Shown here piece after piece: positions 1 through 10,024 of a stretch of DNA of 64,000 bases (its first letter is position 1; each line of letters starts with the position of its first letter). Under the pieces are notes generated by a model, which saw only the letters and a list, made by a program, of their open reading frames with translations, was not told where the DNA came from and ran no database searches. Origin of the DNA: Arctopsyche grandis (Eukaryota > Arthropoda > Insecta > Trichoptera > Hydropsychidae); the NCBI RefSeq assembly GCF_051622035.1, contig NC_135357.1, positions 32,220,191 to 32,284,190 of the forward strand. Reading direction: 5' to 3'. The position numbers and the translations under genes are program-made.

Positions 1-632
1 TTATCATTTCTTTTAATTCGAGATGTCCAGAATCTCGGAAAAGCAGAATATAAACGTATTTCAGGCTACCAGTATTTTTAAATATTGTTAAACTGTACAA
101 CATTATATTTAATGTTTTGTGAAATACTTCTCGAAACGAAGAAAAGTCGACGTTTGCCACTCTCAAATATAACAGCTCACATGATTATTGAAACTCTGAA
201 CTTTAGTACTTATGAAGATAGATTTTGCTATTATTTCAGAGGAGCATCTATTAAAAAATCAAAAAATCAAAAGAAAGTGGATAAAACTGATGAAAAGGTT
301 GACAAAAAAATTCAATCAATTGATGATCCTTCAGAAAATGTACAATTAGACGGGTTTGTAATTTTTTTATGACATTATTTACTATTATATATGAGCCGTT
401 ATATTTGAAAGCGGCAATAGTCCAATTTTTAGTTCCCAAAACACTATTTCTGTTTGACTTAACTCACAAATTCTTATCACTTCTTTTAATTCGAGATGTA
501 CATAATCTCGGAAAAGCAGAATATAAACGTATTACAGGCCACCAGTATTTTTAAATATTGTTAAACGCATTATATTTAATGTTTTGCGAAATATTTTGAC
601 GGTCGACGTTTGCCACTTTCAAATATAGATAG
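1..632 (+). repeat. Tandem repeat unit carrying exon copy A and start of unit B
   Basis: A stretch beginning with a block around ttcgagatgtccagaatctc, followed by about 100 bases and then the lysine-rich exon, is repeated in order. Unit A covers about 1-470. Unit B starts near 470 and breaks off near 627, where a Merlin-like insertion begins. Unit B resumes near 2249. A further copy precedes the exon at 4636. The spacer part (about 397-560) also occurs dispersed at 58412-58590, so it is itself a small interspersed repeat. Confidence 0.7.
240..353 (+). CDS. Tandemly duplicated lysine-rich exon, copy A
   Basis: A 114-nt exon candidate of 38 codons. It is preceded by a polypyrimidine tract and CAG acceptor (ending 239) and followed by a GTTTGTA donor at 354. 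The exon begins with the last base of a split codon and ends after two bases of one (phase 2 at both ends), so it can be added or skipped without changing frame. It encodes GASIKKSKNQ... ending in ...ENVQLDG, rich in Lys and Asp. It differs from the copy at 4636-4749 at only about four bases. It is part of a gene whose 5' end lies before position 1. The function is not recognised, and transcription of this copy is inferred only. Confidence 0.6.
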
Positions 633-2248
633 TTGCACTCCGAGTGCATCCGAACTTTCAAAGACGCTCAAGGAGAACTTACGTAATAAAGTTCCACAAA
701 AAAGTGTCAAGGGGTATAGTCCTTGCTACATAACTTTGTCAAACGCTTACCGTTCGTTTAAAAAGTATTTACATCTTTTTTTAACATTTAATTGGTAAAA
801 GTCGGAAGTCGACCCGATCCTTCCTGTGCTTGGTTGCACTTTGCGACTACTCTAGTATTGCTGTGCCCTGAATTAACTCGACTTTTACCTGATGAAATAC
901 TCCGACATATACTGCCTGGTTCGCATATAATTTCAGACAGTTGGGCAGCGTACGGAAATATTCCGAATTCCGGTAAAAGTGGTTATAATTTCGTGGATCC
1001 AAATGATAGTGAAATACATACGCAAAATGTGGAAAATATGTGAATGCGTGTGAAAAGAATGATGAAGCGTCAATTTGGCACAACGCGTGCCCGTATTGAT
1101 TCATATTTAGATGAATTTGCATTGAATCACAAACGAATGCGTGTATATTCCATTCGCAATATGTGGAATATTTCCGTACGCTACCCAACCATCCGAAATT
1201 ATATACGAAATAGGCAGTATATGTCGGAGTAATTCATCAGGTAAAAGTCGAGTTAATTCAGGGCACGGCAATACTATTGGCATCGAAAGAGTAGCCAATG
1301 ACAGGAAGGAGTGGGTCGACGGAGCCTCGCTTCCGAGCCTAGAGGGTCCGTCCTGTCGAGAACTCTGACTTTAACTAATATTTTCTATTTAATCTATTTT
1401 CAGTAATTACTTCAGTAGTTATTTTTTCAGTAGTTACTTATGTAAAAATGTAATTTAAAACTACCTTAAATTATATATAGTTAAATACCATCCAAGTTTG
1501 ATAAATATAAATTAATGTGATGTGCGCACCGCATTTTCATTTCATTAAACTGAAATCAAAAAACTCCTATGGACCAAACTCTATACCGGCTTCTCTACTC
1601 ATAGTCAACTCAGTTTATTTATCCAAGCCATTGATGCATATTTTTAATTTGGCTTTATCCTTTGGATCTTTTCCAAAGGAATGGAAAAGGTCCGGAATAA
1701 TCTTGTATAATAATCTAAATCCTGTCCATAAAAATGGTGAAGTAGACAACATCGTAAACTATAGACCTATATCTATGCTATCCTCTTTGGGTAAGCTGTG
1801 TGAAATTGTTGTATTTAATGAAATTTCCAAACAAATTGATGACTCTCAGCATGGATTCCAATCAAATAGTTCTACCACCACTAATCTACTCATATTTTTA
1901 TCATCAAAGATTGACCTGAAACATCATGTAGATGTTATATATACTGACTTCATGAAAGCAGGATATACAACATCTACATGTTGTATATACTGTTAACATC
2001 TTCATTTAAAATCGCTTCTTTGGTTTGCCTCGATAACACCAATCCTGTGCATCCGCAGCATTTGACAAAGTTATGTGGCAAGGACTATATTTGTATATAA
2101 TCCGAGGGTGCTAACCTTTTTTTGTGGAATTCTATTGCGTAAGTTATTTTTGAGTGCCTTTGAAATTTAGGACTTCTCGAAACTGCGCTATTTATTTATT
2201 CAGTAAAATTTAGTGCATTTTTCCGGGAACCGATTATTGATACACTTG
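627..2248. mobile_element. Merlin-like DNA transposon remnant with inverted duplication
   Basis: At 840-1130 (+) the frame reads IISDSWAAYGNI, then FVDPNDSEIHTQNVENMW, then RMMKRQFGTTRARIDSYLDEF. This matches the ISXO2/IS1016-like DDE transposase of the Merlin superfamily (the HTQ-N-E-W type motif). The frame is broken by stops. A second, inverted copy of the LLPDE..RHILP..YIISD part lies at about 1150-1310 (-). Sequences at about 650-740 and 2050-2190 are inverted copies of each other and look like long terminal inverted repeats. The element interrupts exon-array unit B and hosts a LINE fragment at 1517-1960. It is certainly inactive here. Confidence 0.65.
1517..1960 (+). mobile_element. Non-LTR reverse transcriptase fragment nested in the Merlin-like element
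   Basis: An open frame of about 150 codons shows the N-terminal part of a LINE reverse transcriptase: GPNSIPASLL, FPKEWKRSG, VNYRPISMLSSLGKLCE, QHGFQSNSSTTTNLL, and the beginning of the catalytic A motif (IYTDF) just before the homology ends. Motifs B and C (the FADD box) are absent, so this is a truncated fragment. The NYRPIS..LS..K..E signature fits Jockey/I-type elements rather than the RTE copy at 2529-4312. Confidence 0.75.
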
Positions 2249-2289
2249 AGCTTTAGTACTTATGAAGATAGATTTTGCTATTATTTCAG

Positions 2290-2299
2290 AGGAGCATCT
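2290..2299 (+). pseudogene. Exon stub of unit B
   Basis: After the Merlin-like insertion, unit B resumes with the usual pre-exon sequence and CAG acceptor. Only the first ten bases of the lysine-rich exon (AGGAGCATCT) remain before the homology stops. The downstream bases instead resemble the intron before the exon at 5062. The array has therefore recombined here, and this exon copy is dead. Confidence 0.6.
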
Positions 2300-2377
2300 T
2301 GTTTACAACATATATGTGTATTATTATTGAAATAACTTCAGCTATACTTATAATGGTAGTTTTTTTTATTATTTAAG

Positions 2378-2488
2378 TGGTACGTCTGTTAAAAAATCCA
2401 AAAATAAAAAAGTGGATACAACTGATAAAAAGAATGACAAAAAAAGTCTGCCAATTGATGATCAGTCAGATAATATACAATTAGATAG
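2378..2488 (+). CDS. Tandemly duplicated lysine-rich exon, diverged copy C
   Basis: A 111-nt exon candidate of 37 codons with a T-rich tract and AAG acceptor before it and GTTTGA after it (a weak donor). Phase is again 2 at both ends. It encodes GTSVKKSKNKKVD... ending IDDQSDNIQLDR. It is closer at its start to the exon at 5062 (GTPVKKTKNN) and closer at its end to the exons at 240 and 4636. The repeated unit therefore looks like a mosaic of two related exon types. An RTE LINE inserted 40 bases downstream lies in the following intron. Confidence 0.55.
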
Positions 2489-2528
2489 GTTTGAAATTTT
2501 TTTATGACCTTTTTTACTATTATATATG

Positions 2529-4312
2529 AAAAGGAAATTAAAAAGAGAATAGTCAGGGATGTCAGGGATTTTAACAGCAAGCTAATAGAAAATACCATTA
2601 AGAATAACCGTAGCCTGAAAAAGTGCAAACAGGATCTTTTCTTAGGCAAAAACCAAATGATCGCAATCAGATCAGAGAGCGGAGTAATAATTAGGAATAG
2701 AGAAGAAATCATAGACAGAGTTTACACGTTCTATGCAAAACTATACGAGAACGACAACGGCCAATTCCCCGCTCTGGAATCGACACACGGCCAAAGGGTT
2801 CCTGCAGTATTGCCTAGCGAAGTAGAGGCCGCGCTAAAAACTGCAAAGAACGGTAAAACCCCAGGGGAAGATAATATTCCCATTGACTTACTAAAATGTG
2901 GCGGCCCCCCCCTAATTAATATCTTAGCTAGGCTTTTCAGCAAATGCATCCAGAACCAAGCTATACCAGAAGGATGGAATAACGCAACTATCATTTTAAT
3001 ACACAAAAAAGGCGACAAAAGCGATATCAAGAACTACCGACCCATTAGTCTACTTTCAGCGGTCTACAAGCTCTTCACGAAGGTTATTACAGAAAGGCTG
3101 AAGAATATCCTCGACGAGAACCAACCTATAGAGCAGGCAGGGTTTAGGGCAAATTTCAGCACAATGGACCACCTCCAAGTAGTTGGCGAACTAATCGAGC
3201 GCGCCAACGAATATCAACGGCCATTGTGCCTAGGTTTCGTCGATTATGAGAAAGCCTTCGATACAGTTAGTCATAATGCAGTACTTAACGCTCTAAAAAC
3301 ACAGGGAGTGCCGGAACCCTATGTGGGACTGTTAGCTGCAATATATAAGAATGCCACAGCTTCGGTTAAAATTTTTTCAGGTACAGATAGATTTAGCATA
3401 GGAAAAGGAGTAAGACAAGGAGATACAATCTCGCCCAAGTTATTCAATGCGGCGCTTGAGGGAGTTTTCAGGAAATTGGATTGGGATACAGCCGGAGTAA
3501 GCATCAATGGTCGCTTTTTGAGTCACCTTCGGTTCGCAGACGATATAGTTCTAGTAGCTCGTGATTCAGCTGACCTACTTATCAGACTAACACAGCTGGA
3601 CAGGGAAAGTAGAAAAGTAGGATTAAAAATTAACGTAGATAAGACTAAACTAATGTTCAATAGTTATTGCATGCCTGATAGCATCCCCTTAGATGATAAA
3701 CCAGTAGAAGTAGTAAATAATTATTTATATTTAGGTCAAATAATTGAAATGTCTGGTAGTAAAAATGAAGAGATAAAGAGACGTATGAAATTAGGGTGGA
3801 GTGCATTTGGACGGATGAATGCTGTTTTTAAATCAAAAATGCCACTCTGCCTGAAGAAAAGGATCTTTGATCAATGCGTTTTGCCATTGATGACGTATGG
3901 ATGTGAAACTTGGACACTGAACGCCAAGATGCAAAATAAAATCCAATGCACTCAAAGAAGTATGGAACGCTGTATGCTTGGCATAACGAGGAAAGACAGG
4001 AAGCGGAACACGTGGGTGAGAAATATGACAAGGGTAGTGGACATAGTGGATAGAGTGAAGAGATTGAAATGGCAATGGGCGGGTCACGTAGCTAGGAGGA
4101 TGGACGAAAGGTGGACAAAAGAAGTGCTTGAATGGTACCCGAGAGAAGGCAAAAGAGTAAAAGGAAGACCGCAAGGAAGATGGGTGAACGAAATTAGGAA
4201 AATGTGCGGAATGAGATAGATGAGTGTTGCGCAAAACAGAGACGAGTGGAAGCGTGTTGGAGAGGCCTTCATCCAGCAGTGGATGGCGAATGGCTGTAAA
4301 TGATGATGATGA
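2529..4312 (+). mobile_element. RTE-clade LINE, 5'-truncated, nearly intact reverse transcriptase
   Basis: One open frame carries a reverse transcriptase with NYRPISLLS, the catalytic A motif (LGFVDYEKAFDTVSHNAVL), motif B (GVRQGDTISPKLFNAALE), motif C (LRFADDIVLVA) and the C-terminal RLKWQWAGHVARR region typical of RTE-type elements. The apurinic endonuclease domain is missing because of 5' truncation. An in-frame TAG at 4217-4219 falls where the family normally has Trp. Reading past it gives ...EAFIQQWMANGCK and a stop at 4301-4303. The 3' end is a short GAT repeat, as in RTE elements. Comparison with the empty paralogous site near 390-400 fixes both ends, with a possible ATATGA target duplication. 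Confidence 0.9.
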
Positions 4313-4635
4313 TATGAGCCGTTATATTTGAAATTGGCAAAAGTCCAATTTTTAGTTCCAAAAACACTACATATTTCTGTTTGACTTAACTCACAAATTC
4401 TTATCACTTCTTATAATTCGAGATGTCCAAAATCACGGAAAAGCAGAATATAAACGTATTACAGGCCACCAGTATTTTTAAATATTGTTAAATGTACATT
4501 ATATTTAATGTTTTACGAAATACTTCTCGAAACGAAGAAAAGTCGACGTTTGCCACTTTCAAATATAACAGCTCACATGATTATTGAAACTCTGAACTTA
4601 AGTACTTATGAAGATAGATTTTGCTATTATTTCAG

Positions 4636-7600
4636 AGGAGCATCTGTTAAAAAATCAAAAAATCAAAAGAGAGTGGATAAAACTGATGAAAAGGTTGACA
4701 AAAAAATACAATCAATTGATGATCCTTCAGAAAATGTACAATTAGATGGGTTTGTAATTTTTTTTATGACTAGTTTTACATTGGTAATTGTAATATATAC
4801 ATATATTAAAAATGAAAAGGATGTGTGTGTGTGTGTGTGTGTGGTTATTGCGTCGATTTCGATTTAGATTACGATTACTATGAAGATTGTTGCTGTTTTT
4901 TTATTATTATTATACATATAACTTTACTGAGACCACCCATTGAAATATCAACGGGCACAACACTAGTTATTATTAATAACCAAATTTATCACAATTATTG
5001 TAACTACATATTATTGAAATAACTCGTAAGCTTTTTTATATTTGTTTTATTATTTTTTCAGTGGAACGCCTGTTAAAAAGACCAAGAACAATGTGTCGTT
5101 TTCTCCGATTCAAACAGTAGTTTACTTCGAATCCAAGCAATCTGGTACCGTGTTGTCGAAAACCGTATCTTCCGAAGAAATCGAAGTATGATATAATTTT
5201 GTCATGAAATTTCTTCCTCAATTTTTGCTTTAAATTCAAAATTTATGTACGTTGCTAAATGGCCAAAGTTATTTGATTGTATTTATGTATGTATATATTT
5301 GCATTCCAGAAATCAGTTTCGAAATCCCAAAAGCGACTTAGTGAAGTGAATAATTTAGGTAAAACAATTTTTTTGAAAGTTAACACAATGGCGGCCGCTG
5401 ACTCATATTTGTATCGTGTTGGGTGCACAACGCTTACTGGCCGCTGATACACATATGATTCACGACTGCGCGAATATATTTTTCGTGCAGAATATATTTT
5501 TCATACCGCTGATATATATTTCGTTTATGACAAAAACGTGATACAAAATTGTATCATCGGCTACAAACGATTGACGCAAACGTGATACAAAAATATATCA
5601 GCAGACTGAAACAGTTCGTGCAGTCGTAAATCATATATGTACCAGCGGCTACTAAGCGTTGTGCACCAAACATGATACAAATATGAGTCAGGGGCCACCA
5701 TCGTGTTAATTACATTGAAATACATTATGCTATGTAATTTTGAGATAAAAATATCTTTTTAAACTTGCGTAATTTTTTGGTTTGTGTTTTTTTTGCAGCA
5801 ATCAATTTTAAAGAGGGGTATTTTAGCGATACCCCTTTGCCAAAAAGAAGAAGAGGAGCATTATACCAAGAGTCGGCTGTCGACAATGAACCCAAAAGAT
5901 TGAGAACGAGATCCAATAGAGACCTTACATTATCTCTCACTAAAACTTCAAAATCTCCGAAGTAAGTACCGGTTGTAAATCTGCAATACACATGTATGCA
6001 TCGATATATGTATGTATGTAGTGTGAACATTTTCAACGGATTGTTTTCCTTTGAATACTGACTGTCAGGGATTCGAAGTTACCATAAAATCTGGCATAAC
6101 TACAAATCAATTTGAATATACTACTTAATAGTAACTCTACCATTAAATCAACTTGTAAACCTTATAAATATTTACCTTTTTATGAATATGTTAATATCAA
6201 TTATTATGTGTTGTTATTGTTTAAAAGTGGATTTACAAGGTTTGCGATCAGGTCAGGGTAACGGTATGTCGTGATCACAATCTAGTATCAACTATCGGAT
6301 GAATATAATATCATTTGAATATATAAAGTATATATTATATGTAATACTAATAGTACATTGTTTACAAAGTTTTTGTAATTATAATCATTTCGATATATTT
6401 GTGCGACTATTTACAATTTATTAATTCGTACTATGTTTATATTATAGTATCAGTATCAATAATTATATTGTAATAAGTCGAACTAAAATGAAATTTGAAT
6501 CATGTTAAATTTATCATGTTGAATTGTTATTTATTTATTTTTTTGAAGAGATTAATCTAATTAAATAAAATTTATATTTTATCTAATTTTGGAATTTTAA
6601 TCTTTAAATTTAATATACATACATACATACATGTGTGTGTATGTATAGCATTAAACTAATATTCCGACTCCCTTCCTTGTTTTTTCCAATGGTTTAAATA
6701 TTTAATCACTTTGAATTTGTTTTATATCTTAAAATAATTGTATATAACAGTGGGGGGGGGGGGGGGGGGAATTAAATTTATATTAACACGATGGCGGCCG
6801 CTGACTCATATTTGTATCATGTTGGGCGCACAACGCTTAGTGGCTGCTGGTACATATGTATATATTTTTGTATCACGTTTGCGTCAATCGTTTGTGGCTG
6901 ATGATACAATTTTTTTATCACGTTTTCGTTTATGACGTGATATATTACGTTGTATCACGTGATATATTTTTGTATCACGTTTGCGTCAATCGTTTGTAGC
7001 CGATGATTAAACTTTGTATCACGTTTTCGTCATAAACGAAAACTTGATATAAATATATATCAGCGGACTGAAAAATATATTCTGCACGAAAAATAAAGTC
7101 GTGAATCATATATGTATCAGCGGCCTTTAAGCGTTGTGCATCCAACATCATACAAATATGAGTCAGCGGCCACCATAGTGTTAAGTAGGGTATGAATTTA
7201 TAAAATTTAAAATTTGATTTTCAGTAGAGCTCCATTGTCGAATTCCAAAATGGTTGAGAAAGAATCCAGAGGGGATTTGTTGAAAGTCTTAAAGAAATCT
7301 AAAGTTATAGGTTCCAGTGACCTAGAAAATTTAAATTTAGATGATATGTGCCTTCCCATGTCTCCTCCTCAATATGAAGAATGTGCAGAAATCGGAAAAA
7401 TATCGAATTCCATGATTGACGGGGAATGTCAAACTAACACGAACGATTCTCTTGCTGGCATTCAGTTGAACATTAGCAGTTTTTCGAAAATATGTGTAGC
7501 AAACGGGGATGATACAATGTTTCAGTTTGATGATGAGATCCAAGTGCGAAAAGGTGTGATTTTCAGTTTTATTTTAGTAGCACCAGATTGAAATAAAATG

Positions 7601-7847
7601 TAGATATTCATACGTTGATATTTCTCTATACGAGTGGGGATTTTACAAGTTTTCGGTTTTAATTTCAGATGTTTTGTCCAGAAATGTTACCTCTGTAGAT
7701 GATATTCCAGATGTCGATATGACGCCTGCGTGCGATTTCGAAATGTTGAAAGAATTTGTAAAAGGTACATCAGATACACTGTTGAGTAACGAGTCTGATG
7801 ATTTTTACAGTTTTCCTTCGACACAAATGATAAAAGAATCAAAATAA
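4636..7847 (+). CDS. 3' exons of an unrecognised lysine-rich, probably nuclear protein
   Basis: Six exons join in frame: 4636-4749, 5062-5185, 5310-5358, 5799-5961, 7225-7553 and 7669-7847 (TAA at 7845-7847). Every junction has AG and GT borders and compatible phase (2, 0, 1, 2, 1). AATAAA lies at about 7943. The joined protein starts lysine-rich, then has KNNVSFSPIQTVVYF, a basic block TPLPKRRRGAL and EPKRLRTRSNRD (nuclear-localisation-like), and an acidic Ser/Asp-rich C-terminus ending STQMIKESK. The VSF within the second exon resembles a PP1-docking core but lacks the usual basic residue just before it. No family was recognised. The 5' part lies upstream of the window or in the exon array. 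Confidence in the gene structure is high; the function is unknown. Confidence 0.8.
4823..4843. repeat. (GT)n microsatellite
   Basis: About ten GT units in the intron after exon 4636-4749. Confidence 0.9.
5380..5709. mobile_element. TTAA-flanked MITE, copy 1 (piggyBac-like)
   Basis: A 330-bp element bounded by TTAA on both sides. Its terminal inverted repeats begin CACAATGGCGGCCGCTGACT on the left and mirror to ...GGGGCCACCATCGTG on the right. The inverted homology continues through the tcatatttgtatc and gttgtgcac blocks. It has no coding capacity. TTAA target duplication is the mark of piggyBac-type transposition. It sits in the intron between exons 5310-5358 and 5799-5961. Confidence 0.8.
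6783..7184. mobile_element. TTAA-flanked MITE, copy 2 (piggyBac-like)
   Basis: The same family as the element at 5380, 402 bp long, again with TTAA at both ends and the same terminal inverted repeats. The centre holds several inverted pieces around gtatcacgttt and cgtgatac. It lies in the next intron of the same gene, just after a run of about 18 G (6752-6769). Confidence 0.8.
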
Positions 7848-7960
7848 TCAAATTTTATAAAGTGTTTAAATTTATATGATGAGAAATTCCGCATGAAATT
7901 ATTGTTTTTAAAACATATTGTATAATTTATTTAAATTTGTGTAATAAAACCTTGAAATTT
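7848..7960 (+). terminator. 3' UTR and poly(A) signal of the lysine-rich gene
   Basis: An AT-rich stretch after the stop at 7847, with AATAAA at about 7943. Confidence 0.6.
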
Positions 7961-8339
7961 TACCGTTTTTTTTACATACCTCCTTTACGTTTCACTTACG
8001 ATTACAATTCAGGAAAAAGTTTGCCTCTTATCCGATCGTTTTCATATTTTGCCATATTGCTAATTTTGGTCATCAATATAAGTAAATGGATCTTCCGCCA
8101 TTACGATAAAGATAAAATATCGTTTAAGAAGCGTTTCAAGATCGTTTTAATCTCGGTGACGTCTCGTAGTTGTTTATTTTTTATACATAGATGGCGGTAG
8201 TAAAATAAAATTATTGGTATTTTTATTCAAAATAATAATTTTATTGTACTGTCAATTTAACAAGTTGAAAGGCAAATGAAAAGAATACCCAATCAGTTAC
8301 ATTCATACTCAAAAGTAGGAATAATTTTTATATTGAATG

Positions 8340-8660
8340 TATTTACTATATTGGATCGTTTGTTATCAGAGTTTGCCAATTTATCTGATTTTCATTGTTG
8401 AAATGGTTCCTCAAGTTGGCAAAAATTATCTTACCATCAAAAGTCATACTTCCACAAATATCTGAATTTGATTTATGTACAATATGTAAAAAATTATGTA
8501 CTAGGCTTAATCCATAGATGTCTCAATGGATTAAATAATTAATTGTTAATTTCGTGTTCTTCAGCCTCGAAATACAGTGATTTTTGTAATAAAAATGCTG
8601 CAATGTTTGTAATTAATTTTCTAGGAAAGCGCATTGGGTCTACCTGATATATATAAAAAT
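8340..8660 (+). mobile_element. SINE fragment (body and 3' tail)
   Basis: Matches the shared SINE body (tatcagagtttgccaattta, then the cacaaatatctg block, then ataaaaatgctgcaatgttt). It ends with a degraded class-1 tail near 8630-8650. The tRNA-like head is missing. Confidence 0.75.
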
Positions 8661-8869
8661 GGTAAAAAAAAAATGTATATGTATATTGAGACTTCCTTTT
8701 TACTGTTCATAAATAAAAATTGTATGGGGAATGATTAAATTAAACTTTATAGACTATTTGAACTAAAACAATATGCCAATGATAAAACTGAGCAACAAAA
8801 AAAAAGTCATCTATTGCTACGATATATAATATATACATAAATAAAGTAAAAATTAAGTACTGTTTACTA

Positions 8870-9645
8870 AGTTTGACCCATAGATAGTGTTTTTTTGCTG
8901 TTTTGCTCTCGTTTATGAAATATGAGCGTTTAAAAAGATGCGCAATTCTTACAGTTTATTGGCTCTGGGAGTCTTTAACTCAAAATCTAGCATTGCTGTG
9001 CTAAAAGTGAGTATTGAACTCAATAGTCAAATGTTTTTGTATGAGTCATATCTCAAACGAAAGCAAGCCAACCAAAATCATCGTCATATTCGAATTCAGT
9101 GTGTCAAACTTAGTACAGATTGATCAGTCTTGGCTCCGGTAACTCAAAAGCGTGATTTTTTGTCGCTCAGTGTAATTGATGGGAAAATACATTGATATCA
9201 GTTAGTAACGAAAAGAGGACAGATGTAAAATAGTCACATGATTCTTACAACTTACAACTTAAATCACATTTTCCATAAATCTGAACCCCACATGAGTCTT
9301 AACTATCTCATCAAATAATTTAGCCAGGCGTTCAACATCTGAATTTTGACTTTTGCAGTCTGTAACTCAAAATCTAGTACATATTGCTGTGCTAAAAGTG
9401 AGTATTGAACTCAATAGTCAGATGTTTTTGTATGAGTCATATCTCAAACGAAAGCAAGCCCACCGAAATCATTGTCATATTCGAATCCAGTGGGTCAACT
9501 TAGTACAGATTGATCAGTCTTGGTTCCGGTGACTCATAAACGTGAACTTTGTTGCTCAGTGCAATTGATGGGAAAATACATTGATTTCAGTAACGAATAA
9601 GAGCACAGATGTAAAATAGTTACATGATTCTTGCTTTCTTATCTT
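8870..9645 (+). repeat. Interspersed repeat R1, two partial direct copies
   Basis: A block around tatttggctctgg / ctaaaagtgagtattgaact occurs at about 8870-9250 and again at about 9350-9645. It occurs a third time in reverse at 24419-24800. Short open frames starting MRNSYSLLAL appear in the copies at 8938 and 24721. They differ by a few substitutions, and I treat them as chance frames in the repeat rather than genes. Confidence 0.7.
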
Positions 9646-9649
9646 TGAT

Positions 9650-9899
9650 TTTGATTTTTATTATTACGAAATTATGTTCACAATACATCTTATATCAATT
9701 TTAATAGCTACTGATCTACTGATCATTTTCTATTTTACAATTTAATTTAATTTGGTAAGTAATCATAGTATTATATTATTCTAATGTTAATGTACAGGAT
9801 AATAGGAAAAAGAGCAAAGAGAAAAGAGAAATTAAAATAGATATAAGATGTATTGTGAACATAATTTATTGATAATAAAAAGCATTTAAAAATCAAAAA
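9650..9899. mobile_element. Jockey-like LINE 3' ends, inverted pair
   Basis: 9650-9815 is the 3' UTR of the Jockey-like family on the minus strand. 9830-9899 is the last 70 bases of the same family on the plus strand, ending gcatttaaaaatcaaaaaaa. The two form a small inverted pair about 125 bp upstream of the zinc-finger start codon. Confidence 0.6.
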
Positions 9900-10024
9900 A
9901 ATGCTGCCAGAAACCTGTTTTACTTAAACGTTGACAGCCAGAGAAATACATTTCACTGTTGACAGCTCGGTTTTGACGTTTGCATTCTATCTGTTTTTGT
10001 TTATTGAGTGGCGACTGGCGAACT

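Noticed and set aside
5062..5185. PP1-docking motif as a functional assignment
   Set aside because: NNVSF lacks the basic residue normally preceding the Val, so the motif is only suggestive.
8938..9123. 61-codon open frame MRNSYSLLAL..., with a near-identical one at 24721 (minus)
   Set aside because: Both lie in copies of interspersed repeat R1. Similarity is explained by repeat copying, and no domain or splice context supports a gene.
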